Position numbers and translations under genes: made by a program
Notes under the pieces: generated by a model
Told to the model about the DNA's origin: nothing
Database searches by the model: none
The model's input: the letters and a program-made list of their open reading frames with translations, nothing else
Source of the DNA: Metellina segmentata
Taxonomy: Eukaryota; Arthropoda; Arachnida; Araneae; Tetragnathidae
DNA length: 64,000 bases
NCBI GenBank assembly: GCA_947359465.1
Contig: OX375877.1
Location: 73,668,698 to 73,732,697, forward strand
Direction of reading: 5' to 3'
Shown here: one piece after another, positions 20,301 through 35,300 of the stretch
Layout: every line of letters starts with the position of its first letter
Position numbering within the stretch: the first letter of the stretch is position 1

Positions 20301-23300
20301 GACTGACATCTGGGCTCGAATTGCTGGATGAGGATCCACCTGAAAAGAACAAATGGTTTTCTTAACCCGGGAACGGGCGCGCAGGGTGTTACATACCCGC
20401 GCCCATCTTTTGTTCTGTCTATTTCTCGACCCCTCATTTAAAAGTGTACGAATCTCAGTGTAGCTGAATGTAGGGTCATGACCTTGGACGGGCCAGGTCA
20501 GCAGGCTAATTCTAAAAATAGAAATTCCGGAATTTCGTGTTTCGGGTATATTATACCCAGCGCGCCCATCCTTGTCACTCAGATTTTTTCCATCATGGCA
20601 CCCACACACCTTGCAAATATGGTACGTAATCTAATGTACGACGAAGAAATGAAGAGTTTGAGAACTTTTATTCAAATAAAAACAGTTTCGACGGATGAGG
20701 AAATTTTATTTGAAAAAAAAGAAGGGATTTGATTATGAAGAAGAATATAATAGGAATTATAATTCATCAACAGACGGTGACACAGATATTGAAGTAGATA
20801 TAGATTCGTCAAATGAAAATGATTTCTATGTTGGTCAAGATGAAATAACAACACGGAAAAAAAGAAATATCGGATTAATGTGAGAGTTTCAGAAAAAAAA
20901 AATTAATCAAATTTCTTGGAAACACAGCTATTTCAAGAGATGTTAGAACACTGTTAGAATCTTAGAAACTTCTGATAAAATGGTGAAAGATTTATTGAAC
21001 TGCACTAACATTACATTTATATTACATCGATTTCGGATCGTTTTTCATGAGTGCGAGATCTACAAGAGTTGAAACAAGAGTTATTTATTATGAGAGCTGA
21101 AATGAAAACGTTTATACGACTTTTATATAATTGTGTTCACACATCCTCTCATGTGATCATTACTGATCTTTGGGCAACAAACGAAATTAAAAATGTTATT
21201 AGATGTATTTCTGCTTTAATTTAGTTATAAAAATGATTTTGTACACTATTTATGATTGTAAAGAGTGATGGAAAAGTTCGGGTATGAGATACCCTGCGCG
21301 GCTACTCCCGTTGCTTTTTTTCGCGCGACTGCTCCCGGGTTAATCTGAAAAATACTTTCTCTTTGCTGATAATCAGCACGAAATAATGGCTGTGAAAAGA
21401 GGAATCGGGCAAGATAATGTACGAAAAAAAGAAGAAAAGCATAGCTTTAGATTTCCTGCCAGCAGCATAGTTTGAACGTTTCGATGTAAGAATTTTAGAA
21501 CAGTGTACAACATACGCGTTTGAAATAAAACAGCGCATAAAAGCAATTCTAATGCGAAAGCAATGTATTTATTGATAATATTACTTGTCGACACAGGTGT
21601 AGTAGATGATCCAGTACTTGCTGTTGGTGTCGAAGCTGGACTAGAATCACTTGCTGATGAGCCACCTGATCAAAGATGGAAGATAATATTAATATCGATG
21701 ATTTTCTTCTCAACTTTGAATAGCAGTTGTAAATGAATGAGCATTTATAAAAACTGGAAAAGGAAAAGAAGATATTTTGACGAAAATATTTTTCAATTGA
21801 AAATTCCGTTAACACTTTTATTTAAACTTGTAGTTTTTTCCAGCATGTTTTTACAATTCTACCAAACGAAAATATTCCCTTAGGAATGAAACGTAAAAGG
21901 AGACAGTGTCTGTCACACCTGTCGTAGAAACAGGTAAAGTGGAAGAACCTGTGCTTGCAGTTGGAGATGACGCAGGACTCGAATCACTTACAGTTGATCC
22001 GCCTGTAATTTAAATTATGTGAAATCTTGCATCTAAACCTATGAGTTGAAGCCTACATGCATATGATGAAAAGAATGCCACTAGAAACTGTACTTTTTTC
22101 ACAAAACGAAGACGAAATGTTATAAAAAATTTGTTTCGATTTACTTATAAGTCCAAATTACCATGAATACTTTCTGAAGTAAGGTTAGAACCACAGAAAT
22201 TTTGACGTTTTACGTCGAACGTTTTTTGACGTTAAAAAAGGAACAGTTAACGATAAACTGTTGCTTTTTTCGCGACTCTCAAAGTCAGCTTTAATATTCG
22301 TATATATTTTAAAACTTTAAATTCTCAAATGTTAATTTTCGTTGATACAGGTGACTTAGAGGATCCAAGGCTCCCTTTTACAGTGGAAGCAATACTTGAA
22401 CAACTTGTCAAAAATCCACCTGGATGTAAAATTAATTGCATTTGCTAATTTCTACAAGTGAAGTATCAATATCTTTCCCGCACTCAAACATTAAACATAT
22501 TTGAGTTGTATATTTCGATACATAATTGTAGTTATACTATTCAATCGAAAAGATTTCACATAAATTTACTCTCGCAATAATATGGGAATGTTTGAAGATA
22601 TCGTTCGAAAACTTTGTAGACGGAGTTATAACAAGTCGGGAAAACATTGAATCAGAGGTTTCATTGGTGGTTAAACAAGTTTAGAAAACAAACCGAATCA
22701 TACCTGTCACTGGAGTAGTTGAACTACCAGTGCCTGCTGTTGGTGTCGATCCGGAACTAGCTCCGCTAACGGTAGACCCACCTAAAATACACATTTAAAA
22801 CTTATTTATTCCAAAAAGTTTGAGAGTTGTCCTCTTTTAAAAAGGTAACCAGAGTTTAGATTAACTTTAGAAATAAAAATAATTGTCTTCGAAACACAAG
22901 AAGGAACAGTATTTTTCGTATTTTCTGTACACTCAACTCTGAAGTAGTTCGTAGCCAGAATTAATAAATGAAGAAATTTTATGAATTGTTCTCGGCGTGG
23001 GAGAGCAATTAAGGCTTTACCTGTGGACGATCCTGGTGTACCCGAAGATCCTGTATTTCCAGATGTAGAGGATCCTGGAGTTCCAGAAGATCCTGTGTTT
23101 GCAGATTGACTGACATCTGGGCTCGAATTGCTGGATGAGGATCCACCTGAAAAGAACAAATGGTTTTCTTAACCCGGGAACGGGCGCGCAGGGTGTTACA
23201 TACCCGCGCCCATCTTTTGTTCTGTCTATTTCTCGACCCCTCATTTAAAAGTGTACGAATCTCAGTGTAGCTGAATGTAGGGTCATGACCTTGGACGGGC

Positions 23301-26300
23301 CAGGTCAGCAGGCTAATTCTAAAAATAGAAATTCCGGAATTTCGTGTTTCGGGTATATTATACCCAGCGCGCCCATCCTTGTCACTCAGATTTTTTCCAT
23401 CATGGCACCCACACACCTTGCAAATATGGTACGTAATCTAATGTACGACGAAGAAATGAAGAGTTTGAGAACTTTTATTCAAATAAAAACAGTTTCGACG
23501 GATGAGGAAATTTTATTTGAAAAAAAAGAAGGGATTTGATTATGAAGAAGAATATAATAGGAATTATAATTCATCAACAGACGGTGACACAGATATTGAA
23601 GTAGATATAGATTCGTCAAATGAAAATGATTTCTATGTTGGTCAAGATGAAATAACAACACGGAAAAAAAGAAATATCGGATTAATGTGAGAGTTTCAGA
23701 AAAAAAAAATTAATCAAATTTCTTGGAAACACAGCTATTTCAAGAGATGTTAGAACACTGTTAGAATCTTAGAAACTTCTGATAAAATGGTGAAAGATTT
23801 ATTGAACTGCACTAACATTACATTTATATTACATCGATTTCGGATCGTTTTTCATGAGTGCGAGATCTACAAGAGTTGAAACAAGAGTTATTTATTATGA
23901 GAGCTGAAATGAAAACGTTTATACGACTTTTATATAATTGTGTTCACACATCCTCTCATGTGATCATTACTGATCTTTGGGCAACAAACGAAATTAAAAA
24001 TGTTATTAGATGTATTTCTGCTTTAATTTAGTTATAAAAATGATTTTGTACACTATTTATGATTGTAAAGAGTGATGGAAAAGTTCGGGTATGAGATACC
24101 CTGCGCGGCTACTCCCGTTGCTTTTTTTCGCGCGACTGCTCCCGGGTTAATCTGAAAAATACTTTCTCTTTGCTGATAATCAGCACGAAATAATGGCTGT
24201 GAAAAGAGGAATCGGGCAAGATAATGTACGAAAAAAAGAAGAAAAGCATAGCTTTAGATTTCCTGCCAGCAGCATAGTTTGAACGTTTCGATGTAAGAAT
24301 TTTAGAACAGTGTACAACATACGCGTTTGAAATAAAACAGCGCATAAAAGCAATTCTAATGCGAAAGCAATGTATTTATTGATAATAGTACCTGTCGACA
24401 CAGGTGTAGTAGATGATCCAGTACTTGCTGTTGGTGTCGAAGCCGGACTAGAATCACTTGCTGATGAGCCACCTGATCAAAGATGGAAGATAATATTAAT
24501 ATCTATGATTTTCTTCTCAACTTTGAATAGCAGTTGTAAATGAATGAGCATTTATAAAAACTGGGAAAGAAAAAGAAGATATTTTGACGAAAATATTTTT
24601 TCAATTGAAAATTACGTTAACACTTTTATTTAAACTTGTAGTTTTTTCCAGCATGTTTTTACAATTCTACCAAACGAAAATATTCCCTTAGGAATGAAAC
24701 GTAAAAGGAGACAGTGTCTGTCACACCTGTCGTAGAAACAGGTAAGGTGGAAGAACCTGTGCTTGCAGTTGGAGTTGACGCAGGACTCGAACCATTTACA
24801 GTTGATCCGCCTGTAATTTAAATTATGTGAAATCTAGCATCTAAACCTATGAGTTGAAGCCTACATGCATATGATGAAAAGAATGCCACTAGAAACTGTA
24901 CTTTTTTCACAAAACGAAGACGAAATGTTATAAAAAATTTGTTTCGATTTACTTATAAGTCCAAATTACCATGAATACTTTCTGAAGTAAGGTTAGAACC
25001 ACAGAAATTTTGACGTTTTACGTCGAACGTTTTTTGACGTTAAAAAAGGAACAGTTAACGATAAACTGTTGCTTTTTTCGCGACTCTCAAAGTCAGCTTT
25101 AATATTCGTATATATTTTAAAACTTTAAATTCTCAAATGTTAATTTTCGTTGATACAGGTGACTTAGAGGATCCAAGGCTCCCTTTTACAGTGGAAGCAA
25201 TACTTGAACAACTTGTCAAAAATCCACCTGGATGTAAAATTAATTGCATTTGCTAATTTCTACAAGTGAAGTATCAATATCTTTCCCGCACTCAAACAAT
25301 AAACATATTTGAGTTGTATATTTCGATACATAATTGTAGTTATACTATTCAATCGAAAAGATTTCACATAAATTTACTCTCGCAATAATATGGGAATGTT
25401 TGAAGATATCGTTCGAAAACTTTGTAGACGGAGTTATAACAAGTCGGGAAAACATTGAATCAGAGGTTTCATTGGTGGTTAAACAAGTTTAGAAAACAAA
25501 CCGAATCATACCTGTCACTGGAGTAGTTGAACTACCAGTGCCTGCTGTTGGTGTCGATCCGGAACTAGCTCCGCTAACGGTAGACCCACCTAAAATACAC
25601 ATTTAAAACTTATTTATTCCAAAAAGTTTGAGAGTTGTCCTCTTTTAAAAAGGTAACCAGAGTTTAGATTAACTTTAGAAATAAAAATAATTGTCTTCGA
25701 AACACAAGAAGGAACAGTATTTTTCGTATTTTCTGTACACTCAACTCTGAAGTAGTTCGTAGCCAGAATTAATAAATGAAGAAATTTTATGAATTGTTCT
25801 CGGCGTGGGAGAGCAATTAAGGCTTTACCTGTGGACGATCCTGGTGTACCCGAAGATCCTGTATTTCCAGATGTAGAGGATCCTGGAGTTCCAGAAGATC
25901 CTGTGTTTGCAGATTGACTGACATCTGGGCTCGAATTGCTGGATGAGGATCCACCTGAAAAGAACAAATGGTTTTCTTAATCTGAAAAATACTTTCTCTT
26001 TGCTGATAATCAGCACGAAATAATGGCTGTGAAAAGAGGAATCGGGCAAGATCATGTACGAAAAAAAGAAGAAAAGCATAGCTTTAGATTTCCTGCCAGC
26101 AGCATAGTTTGAACGTTTCGATGTAAGAATTTTAGAACAGTGTACAACATACGCGTTTGAAATAAAACAGCGCATAAAAGCAATTCTAATGCGAAAGCAA
26201 TGTATTTATTGATAATAGTACCTGTCGACACAGGTGTAGTAGATGATCCAGTACTTGCTGTTGGTGTCGAAGCTGGACTAGAATCACTTGCTGATGAGCC

Positions 26301-29300
26301 ACCTGATCAAAGATGGAAGATAATATTAATATCTATGATTTTCTTCTCAACTTTGAATAGCAGTTGTAAATGAATGAGCATTTATAAAAACTGGGAAAGG
26401 AAAAGAAGATATTTTGACGAAAATATTTTTTCAATTGAAAATTCCGTTAACACTTTTATTTAAACTTGTAGTTTTTTCCAGCATGTTTTTACAATTCTAC
26501 CAAACGAAAATATTCCCTTAGGAATGAAACGTAAAAGGAGACAGTGTCTGTCACACCTGTCGTAGAAACAGGTAAGGTGGAAGAACCTGTGCTTGCAGTT
26601 GGAGATGACGCAGGACTCGAATCACTTACAGTTGATCCGCCTGTAATTTAAATTATGTGAAATCTTGCATCTAAACCTATGAGTTGAAGCCTACATGCAT
26701 ATGATGAAAAGAATGCCACTAGAAACTGTACTTTTTTCACAAAACGAAGACGAAATGTTATAAAAAATTTGTTTCGATTTACTTATAAGTCCAAATTACC
26801 ATGAATACTTTCTGAAGTAAGGTTAGAACCACAGAAATTTTGACGTTTACAGTTAACGATAACCTGTTGCTTTTTTCGCGAATCTCAAAGTCAGCTTTAA
26901 TATTCGTATATATTTCGAAACTTTAAATTCTCAAATGTTAATTTTCGTTGATACAGGTGACTTAGAGGATCCAATGCTCTCTTTTACAGTGGAAGCAAGA
27001 CTTGAACAACTTGCCAAAAATCCACCTGGATGTAAAATTGATTGCATTTGCTAATTTCTACAAGTGAAGTATCAATATCTTTCCCGCACTCAAACATTAA
27101 ACATATTTGAGTTGTATATTTCGATACATAATTGTAGTTATACTATTCAATCGAAAAGATTTCACATAAATTTACTCTCGCAATAATATGGGAATGTTTG
27201 AAGATATCGTTCGAAAACTTTGTAGACGGAGTTATAACAAGTCGGGAAAACATTGAATCAGAGGTTTCATTGGTGGTTAAACAAGTTTAGAAAACAAACC
27301 GAATCATACCTGTCACTGGAGTAGTTGAACTACCAGTGCCTGCTGTTGGTGTCGATCCGGAACTAGCTCCGCTAACGGTAGACCCACCTAAAATACACAT
27401 TTAAAACTTATTTATTCCAAAAAGTTTGAGAGTTGTCCTCTTTTAAAAAGGTAACCAGAGTTTAGATTAACTTTAGAAATAAAAATAATTGTCTTCGAAA
27501 CACAAGAAGGAACAGTATTTTTCGTATTTTCTGTACACTCAACTCTGAAGTAGTTCGTAGCCAGAATTAAGAAATGAAGAAATTTTATGAATTGTTCTCG
27601 GCGTGGGAGAGCAATTAAGGCTTTACCTGTGGACGATCCTGGTGTACCCGAAGATCCTGTATTTCCAGATGTAGAGGATCCTGGAGTTCCAGAAGATCCT
27701 GTGTTTGCAGATTGACTGACATCTGGGCTCGAATTGCTGGATGAGGATCCACCTGAAAAGAACAAATGGTTTTCTTAACCCGGGAACGGGCGCGCAGGGT
27801 GTTACATACCCGCGCCCATCTTTTGTTCTGTCTATTTCTCGACCCCTCATTTAAAAGTGTACGAATCTCAGTGTAGCTGAATGTAGGGTCATGACCTTGG
27901 ACGGGCCAGGTCAGCAGGCTAATTCTAAAAATAGAAATTCCGGAATTTCGTGTTTCGGGTATATTATACCCAGCGCGCCCATCCTTGTCACTCAGATTTT
28001 TTCCATCATGGCACCCACACACCTTGCAAATATGGTACGTAATCTAATGTACGACGAAGAAATGAAGAGTTTGAGAACTTTTATTCAAATAAAAACAGTT
28101 TCGACGGATGAGGAAATTTTATTTGAAAAAAAAGAAGGGATTTGATTATGAAGAAGAATATAATAGGAATTATAATTCATCAACAGACGGTGACACAGAT
28201 ATTGAAGTAGATATAGATTCGTCAAATGAAAATGATTTCTATGTTGGTCAAGATGAAATAACAACACGGAAAAAAAGAAATATCGGATTAATGTGAGAGT
28301 TTCAGAAAAAAAAAATTAATCAAATTTCTTGGAAACACAGCTATTTCAAGAGATGTTAGAACACTGTTAGAATCTTAGAAACTTCTGATAAAATGGTGAA
28401 AGATTTATTGAACTGCACTAACATTACATTTATATTACATCGATTTCGGATCGTTTTTCATGAGTGCGAGATCTACAAGAGTTGAAACAAGAGTTATTTA
28501 TTATGAGAGCTGAAATGAAAACGTTTATACGACTTTTATATAATTGTGTTCACACATCCTCTCATGTGATCATTACTGATCTTTGGGCAACAAACGAAAT
28601 TAAAAATGTTATTAGATGTATTTCTGCTTTAATTTAGTTATAAAAATGATTTTGTACACTATTTATGATTGTAAAGAGTGATGGAAAAGTTCGGGTATGA
28701 GATACCCTGCGCGGCTACTCCCGTTGCTTTTTTTCGTGCGACTGCTCCCGGGTTAATCTGAAAAATACTTTCTCTTTGCTGATAATCAGCACGAAATAAT
28801 GGCTGTGAAAAGAGGAATCGGGCAAGATAATGTACGAAAAAAAGAAGAAAAGCATAGCTTTAGATTTCCTGCCAGCAGCATAGTTTGAACGTTTCGATGT
28901 AAGAATTTTAGAACAGTGTACAACATACGCGTTTGAAATAAAACAGCGCATAAAAGCAATTCTAATGCGAAAGCAATGTATTTATTGATAATAGTACCTG
29001 TCGACACAGGTGTAGTAGATGATCCAGTACTTGCTGTTGGTGTCGAAGCCGGACTAGAATCACTTGCTGATGAGCCACCTGATCAAAGATGGAAGATAAT
29101 ATTAATATCTATGATTTTCTTCTCAACTTTGAATAGCAGTTGTAAATGAATGAGCATTTATAAAAACTGGGAAAGAAAAAGAAGATATTTTGACGAAAAT
29201 ATTTTTTCAATTGAAAATTACGTTAACACTTTTATTTAAACTTGTAGTTTTTTCCAGCATGTTTTTACAATTCTACCAAACGAAAATATTCCCTTAGGAA

Positions 29301-32300
29301 TGAAACGTAAAAGGAGACAGTGTCTGTCACACCTGTCGTAGAAACAGGTAAGGTGGAAGAACCTGTGCTTGCAGTTGGAGTTGACGCAGGACTCGAATCA
29401 TTTACAGTTGATCCGCCTGTAATTTAAATTATGTGACATCTAGCATCTAAACCTATGAGTTGAAGCCTACATGCATATGATGAAAAGAATGCCACTAGAA
29501 ACTGTACTTTTTTCACAAAACGAAGACGAAATGTTATAAAAAATTTGTTTCGATTTACTTATAAGTCCAAATTACCATGAATACTTTCTGAAGTAAGGTT
29601 AGAACCACAGAAATTTTGACGTTTTACGTCGAACGTTTTTTGACGTTAAAAAAGGAACAGTTAACGATAAACTGTTGCTTTTTTCGCGACTCTCAAAGTC
29701 AGCTTTAATATTCGTATATATTTTAAAACTTTAAATTCTCAAATGTTAATTTTCGTTGATACAGGTGACTTAGAGGATCCAAGGCTCCCTTTTACAGTGG
29801 AAGCAATACTTGAACAACTTGTCAAAAATCCACCTGGATGTAAAATTAATTGCATTTGCTAATTTCTACAAGTGAAGTATCAATATCTTTCCCGCACTCA
29901 AACATTAAACATATTTGAGTTGTATATTTCGATACATAATTGTAGTTATACTATTCAATCGAAAAGATTTCACATAAATTTACTCTCGCAATAATATGGG
30001 AATGTTTGAAGATATCGTTCGAAAACTTTGTAGACGGAGTTATAACAAGTCGGGAAAACATTGAATCAGAGGTTTCATTGGTGGTTAAACAAGTTTAGAA
30101 AACAAACCGAATCATACCTGTCACTGGAGTAGTTGAACTACCAGTGCCTGCTGTTGGTGTCGATCCGGAACTAGCTCCGCTAACGGTAGACCCACCTAAA
30201 ATACACATTTAAAACTTATTTATTCCAAAAAGTTTGAGAGTTGTCCTCTTTTAAAAAGGTAACCAGAGTTTAGATTAACTTTAGAAATAAAAATAATTGT
30301 CTTCGAAACACAAGAAGGAACAGTATTTTTCGTATTTTCTGTACACTCAACTCTGAAGTAGTTCGTAGCCAGAATTAATAAATGAAGAAATTTTATGAAT
30401 TGTTCTCGGCGTGGGAGAGCAATTAAGGCTTTACCTGTGGACGATCCTGGTGTACCCGAAGATCCTGTATTTCCAGATGTAGAGGATCCTGGAGTTCCAG
30501 AAGATCCTGTGTTTGCAGATTGACTGACATCTGGGCTCGAATTGCTGGATGAGGATCCACCTGAAAAGAACAAATGGTTTTCTTAATCTGAAAAATACTT
30601 TCTCTTTGCTGATAATCAGCACGAAATAATGGCTGTGAAAAGAGGAATCGGGCAAGATCATGTACGAAAAAAGAAGAAAAGCATAGCTTTAGATTTCCTG
30701 CCAGCAGCATAGTTTGAACGTTTCGATGTAAGAATTTTAGAACAGTGTACAACATACGCGTTTGAAATAAAACAGCGCATAAAAGCAATTCTAATGCGAA
30801 AGCAATGTATTTATTGATAATAGTACCTGTCGACACAGGTGTAGTAGATGATCCAGTACTTGCTGTTGGTGTCGAAGCTGGACTAGAATCACTTGCTGAT
30901 GAGCCACCTGATCAAAGATGGAAGATAATATTAATATCTATGATTTTCTTCTCAACTTTGAATAGCAGTTGTAAATGAATGAGCATTTATAAAAACTGGG
31001 AAAGAAAAAGAAGATATTTTGACGAAAATATTTTTTCAATTGAAAATTACGTTAACACTTTTATTTAAACTTGTAGTTTTTTCCAGCATGTTTTTACAAT
31101 TCTACCAAACGAAAATATTCCCTTAGGAATGAAACGTAAAAGGAGACAGTGTCTGTCACACCTGTCGTAGAAACAGGTAAGGTGGAAGAACCTGTGCTTG
31201 CAGTTGGAGTTGACGCAGGACTCGAATCACTTACAGTTGATCCGCCTGTAATTTAAATTATGTGAAATCTAGCATCTAAACCTATGAGTTGAAGCCTACA
31301 TGCATATGATGAAAAGAATGCCACTAGAAACTGTACTTTTTTCACAAAACGAGGACGAAATGTTATAAAAAATTTGTTTCGATTTACTTATAAGTCCAAA
31401 TTACCATGAATACTTTCTGAAGTAAGGTTAGAACCACAGAAATTTTGACGTTTTACGTCGAACGTTTTTTGACGTTAAAAAAGGAACAGTTAACGATAAA
31501 CTGTTGCTTTTTTCGCGACTCTCAAAGTCAGCTTTAATATTCGTATATATTTTAAAACTTTAAATTCTCAAATGTTAATTTTCGTTGATACAGGTGACTT
31601 AGAGGATCCAAGGCTCCCTTTTACAGTGGAAGCAATACTTGAACAACTTGTCAAAAATCCACCTGGATGTAAAATTAATTGCATTTGCTAATTTCTACAA
31701 GTGAAGTATCAATATCTTTCCCGCACTCAAACATTAAACATATTTGAGTTGTATATTTCGATACATAATTGTAGTTATACTATTCAATCGAAAAGATTTC
31801 ACATAAATTTACTCTCGCAATAATATGGGAATGTTTGAAGATATCGTTCGAAAACTTTGTAGACGGAGTTATAACAAGTCGGGAAAACATTGAATCAGAG
31901 GTTTCATTGGTGGTTAAACAAGTTTAGAAAACAAACCGAATCATACCTGTCACTGGAGTAGTTGAACTACCAGTGCCTGCTGTTGGTGTCGATCCGGAAC
32001 TAGCTCCGCTAACGGTAGACCCACCTAAAATACACATTTAAAACTTATTTATTCCAAAAAGTTTGAGAGTTGTCCTCTTTTAAAAAGGTAACCAGAGTTT
32101 AGATTAACTTTAGAAATAAAAATAATTGTCTTCGAAACACAAGAAGGAACAGTATTTTTCGTATTTTCTGTACACTCAACTCTGAAGTAGTTCGTAGCCA
32201 GAATTAATAAATGAAGAAATTTTATGAATTGTTCTCGGCGTGGGAGAGCAATTAAGGCTTTACCTGTGGACGATCCTGGTGTACCCGAAGATCCTGTATT

Positions 32301-35300
32301 TCCAGATGTAGAGGATCCTGGAGTTCCAGAAGATCCTGTGTTTGCAGATTGACTGACATCTGGGCTCGAATTGCTGGATGAGGATCCACCTGAAAAGAAC
32401 AAATGGTTTTCTTAATCTGAAAAATACTTTCTCTTTGCTGATAATCAGCACGAAATAATGGCTGTGAAAAGAGGAATCGGGCAAGATCATGTACGAAAAA
32501 AAGAAGAAAAGCATAGCTTTAGATTTCCTGCCAGCAGCATAGTTTGAACGTTTCGATGTAAGAATTTTAGAACAGTGTACAACATACGCGTTTGAAATAA
32601 AACAGCGCATAAAAGCAATTCTAATGCGAAAGCAATGTATTTATTGATAATAGTACCTGTCGACACAGGTGTAGTAGATGATCCAGTACTTGCTGTTGGT
32701 GTCGAAGCCGGACTAGAATCACTTGCTGATGAGCCACCTGATCAAAGATGGAAGATAATATTAATATCTATGATTTTCTTCTCAACTTTGAATAGCAGTT
32801 GTAAATGAATGAGCATTTATAAAAACTGGGAAAGAAAAAGAAGATATTTTGACGAAAATATTTTTTCAATTGAAAATTACGTTAACACTTTTATTTAAAC
32901 TTGTAGTTTTTTCCAGCATGTTTTTACAATTCTACCAAACGAAAATATTCCCTTAGGAATGAAACGTAAAAGGAGACAGTGTCTGTCACACCTGTCGTAG
33001 AAACAGGTAAGGTGGAAGAACCTGTGCTTGCAGTTGGAGTTGACGCAGGACTCGAATCATTTACAGTTGATCCGCCTGTAATTTAAATTATGTGACATCT
33101 AGCATCTAAACCTATGAGTTGAAGCCTACATGCATATGATGAAAAGAATGCCACTAGAAACTGTACTTTTTTCACAAAACGAAGACGAAATGTTATAAAA
33201 AATTTGTTTCGATTTACTTATAAGTCCAAATTACCATGAATACTTTCTGAAGTAAGGTTAGAACCACAGAAATTTTGACGTTTTACGTCGAACGTTTTTT
33301 GACGTTAAAAAAGGAACAGTTAACGAAAAACTGTTGCTTTTTTCGCGACTCTCAAAGTCAGCTTTAATATTCGTATATATTTTAAAACTTTAAATTCTCA
33401 AATGTTAATTTTCGTTGATACAGGTGACTTAGAGGATCCAAGGCTCCCTTTTACAGTGGAAGCAATACTTGAACAACTTGTCAAAAATCCACCTGGATGT
33501 AAAATTAATTGCATTTGCTAATTTCTACAAGTGAAGTATCAATATCTTTCCCGCACTCAAACATTAAACATATTTGAGTTGTATATTTCGATACATAATT
33601 GTAGTTATACTATTCAATCGAAAAGATTTCACATAAATTTACTCTCGCAATAATATGGGAATGTTTGAAGATATCGTTCGAAAACTTTGTAGACGGAGTT
33701 ATAACAAGTCGGGAAAACATTGAATCAGAGGTTTCATTGGTGGTTAAACAAGTTTAGAAAACAAACCGAATCATACCTGTCACTGGAGTAGTTGAACTAC
33801 CAGTGCCTGCTGTTGGTGTCGATCCGGAACTAGCTCCGCTAACGGTAGACCCACCTAAAATACACATTTAAAACTTATTTATTCCAAAAAGTTTGAGAGT
33901 TGTCCTCTTTTAAAAAGGTAACCAGAGTTTAGATTAACTTTAGAAATAAAAATAATTGTCTTCGAAACACAAGAAGGAACAGTATTTTTCGTATTTTCTG
34001 TACACTCAACTCTGAAGTAGTTCGTAGCCAGAATTAATAAATGAAGAAATTTTATGAATTGTTCTCGGCGTGGGAGAGCAATTAAGGCTTTACCTGTGGA
34101 CGATCCTGGTGTACCCGAAGATCCTGTATTTCCAGATGTAGAGGATCCTGGAGTTCCAGAAGATCCTGTGTTTGCAGATTGACTGAAATCTGGGCTCGAA
34201 TTGCTGGATGAGGATCCACCTGAAAAGAACAAATGGTTTTCTTAATCTGAAAAATACTTTCTCTTTGCTGATAATCAGCACGAAATAATGGCTGTGAAAA
34301 GAGGAATCGGGCAAGATCATGTACGAAAAAAAGAAGAAAAGCATAGCTTTAGATTTCCTGCCAGCAGCATAGTTTGAACGTTTCGATGTAAGAATTTTAG
34401 AACAGTGTACAACATACGCGTTTGAAATAAAACAGCGCATAAAAGCAATTCTAATGCGAAAGCAATGTATTTATTGATAATAGTACCTGTCGACACAGGT
34501 GTAGTAGATGATCCAGTACTTGCTGTTGGTGTCGAAGCTGGACTAGAATCACTTGCTGATGAGCCACCTGATCAAAGATGGAAGATAATATTAATATCTA
34601 TGATTTTCTTCTCAACTTTGAATAGCAGTTGTAAATGAATGAGCATTTATAAAAACTGGGAAAGAAAAAGAAGATATTTTGACGAAAATATTTTTTCAAT
34701 TGAAAATTACGTTAACACTTTTATTTAAACTTGTAGTTTTTTCCAGCATGTTTTTACAATTCTACCAAACGAAAATATTCCCTTAGGAATGAAACGTAAA
34801 AGGAGACAGTGTCTGTCACACCTGTCGTAGAAACAGGTAAGGTGGAAGAACCTGTGCTTGCAGTTGGAGTTGACGCAGGACTCGAATCACTTACAGTTGA
34901 TCCGCCTGTAATTTAAATTATGTGAAATCTAGCATCTAAACCTATGAGTTGAAGCCTACATGCATATGATGAAAAGAATGCCACTAGAAACTGTACTTTT
35001 TTCACAAAACGAGGACGAAATGTTATAAAAAATTTGTTTCGATTTACTTATAAGTCAAAATTACCATGAATACTTTCTGAAGTAAGGTTAGAACCACAGA
35101 AATTTTGACGTTTACAGTTAACGATAACCTGTTGCTTTTTTCGCGACTCTCAAAGTCAGCTTTAATATTCGTATATATTTTGAAACTTTAAATTCTCAAA
35201 TGTTAATTTTCGTTGATACAGGTGACTTAGAGGATCCAAGGCTCCCTTTTACAGTGGAAGCAATACTTGAACAACTTGCCAAAAATCCACCTGGATGTAA

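Larger units (their letters stand above)
19897..22002 (-). repeat. Array unit 3, with piggyBac insertion
   Basis: Exons: A 19897-19974, B 20214-20339, C 21585-21665, D 21919-22002. The B-C intron holds a 974 bp insertion (20366-21339). It shares the changed C donor (ACAA|GTAAT) and the long intron form with unit 2, so these two are close copies. Confidence 0.8.
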
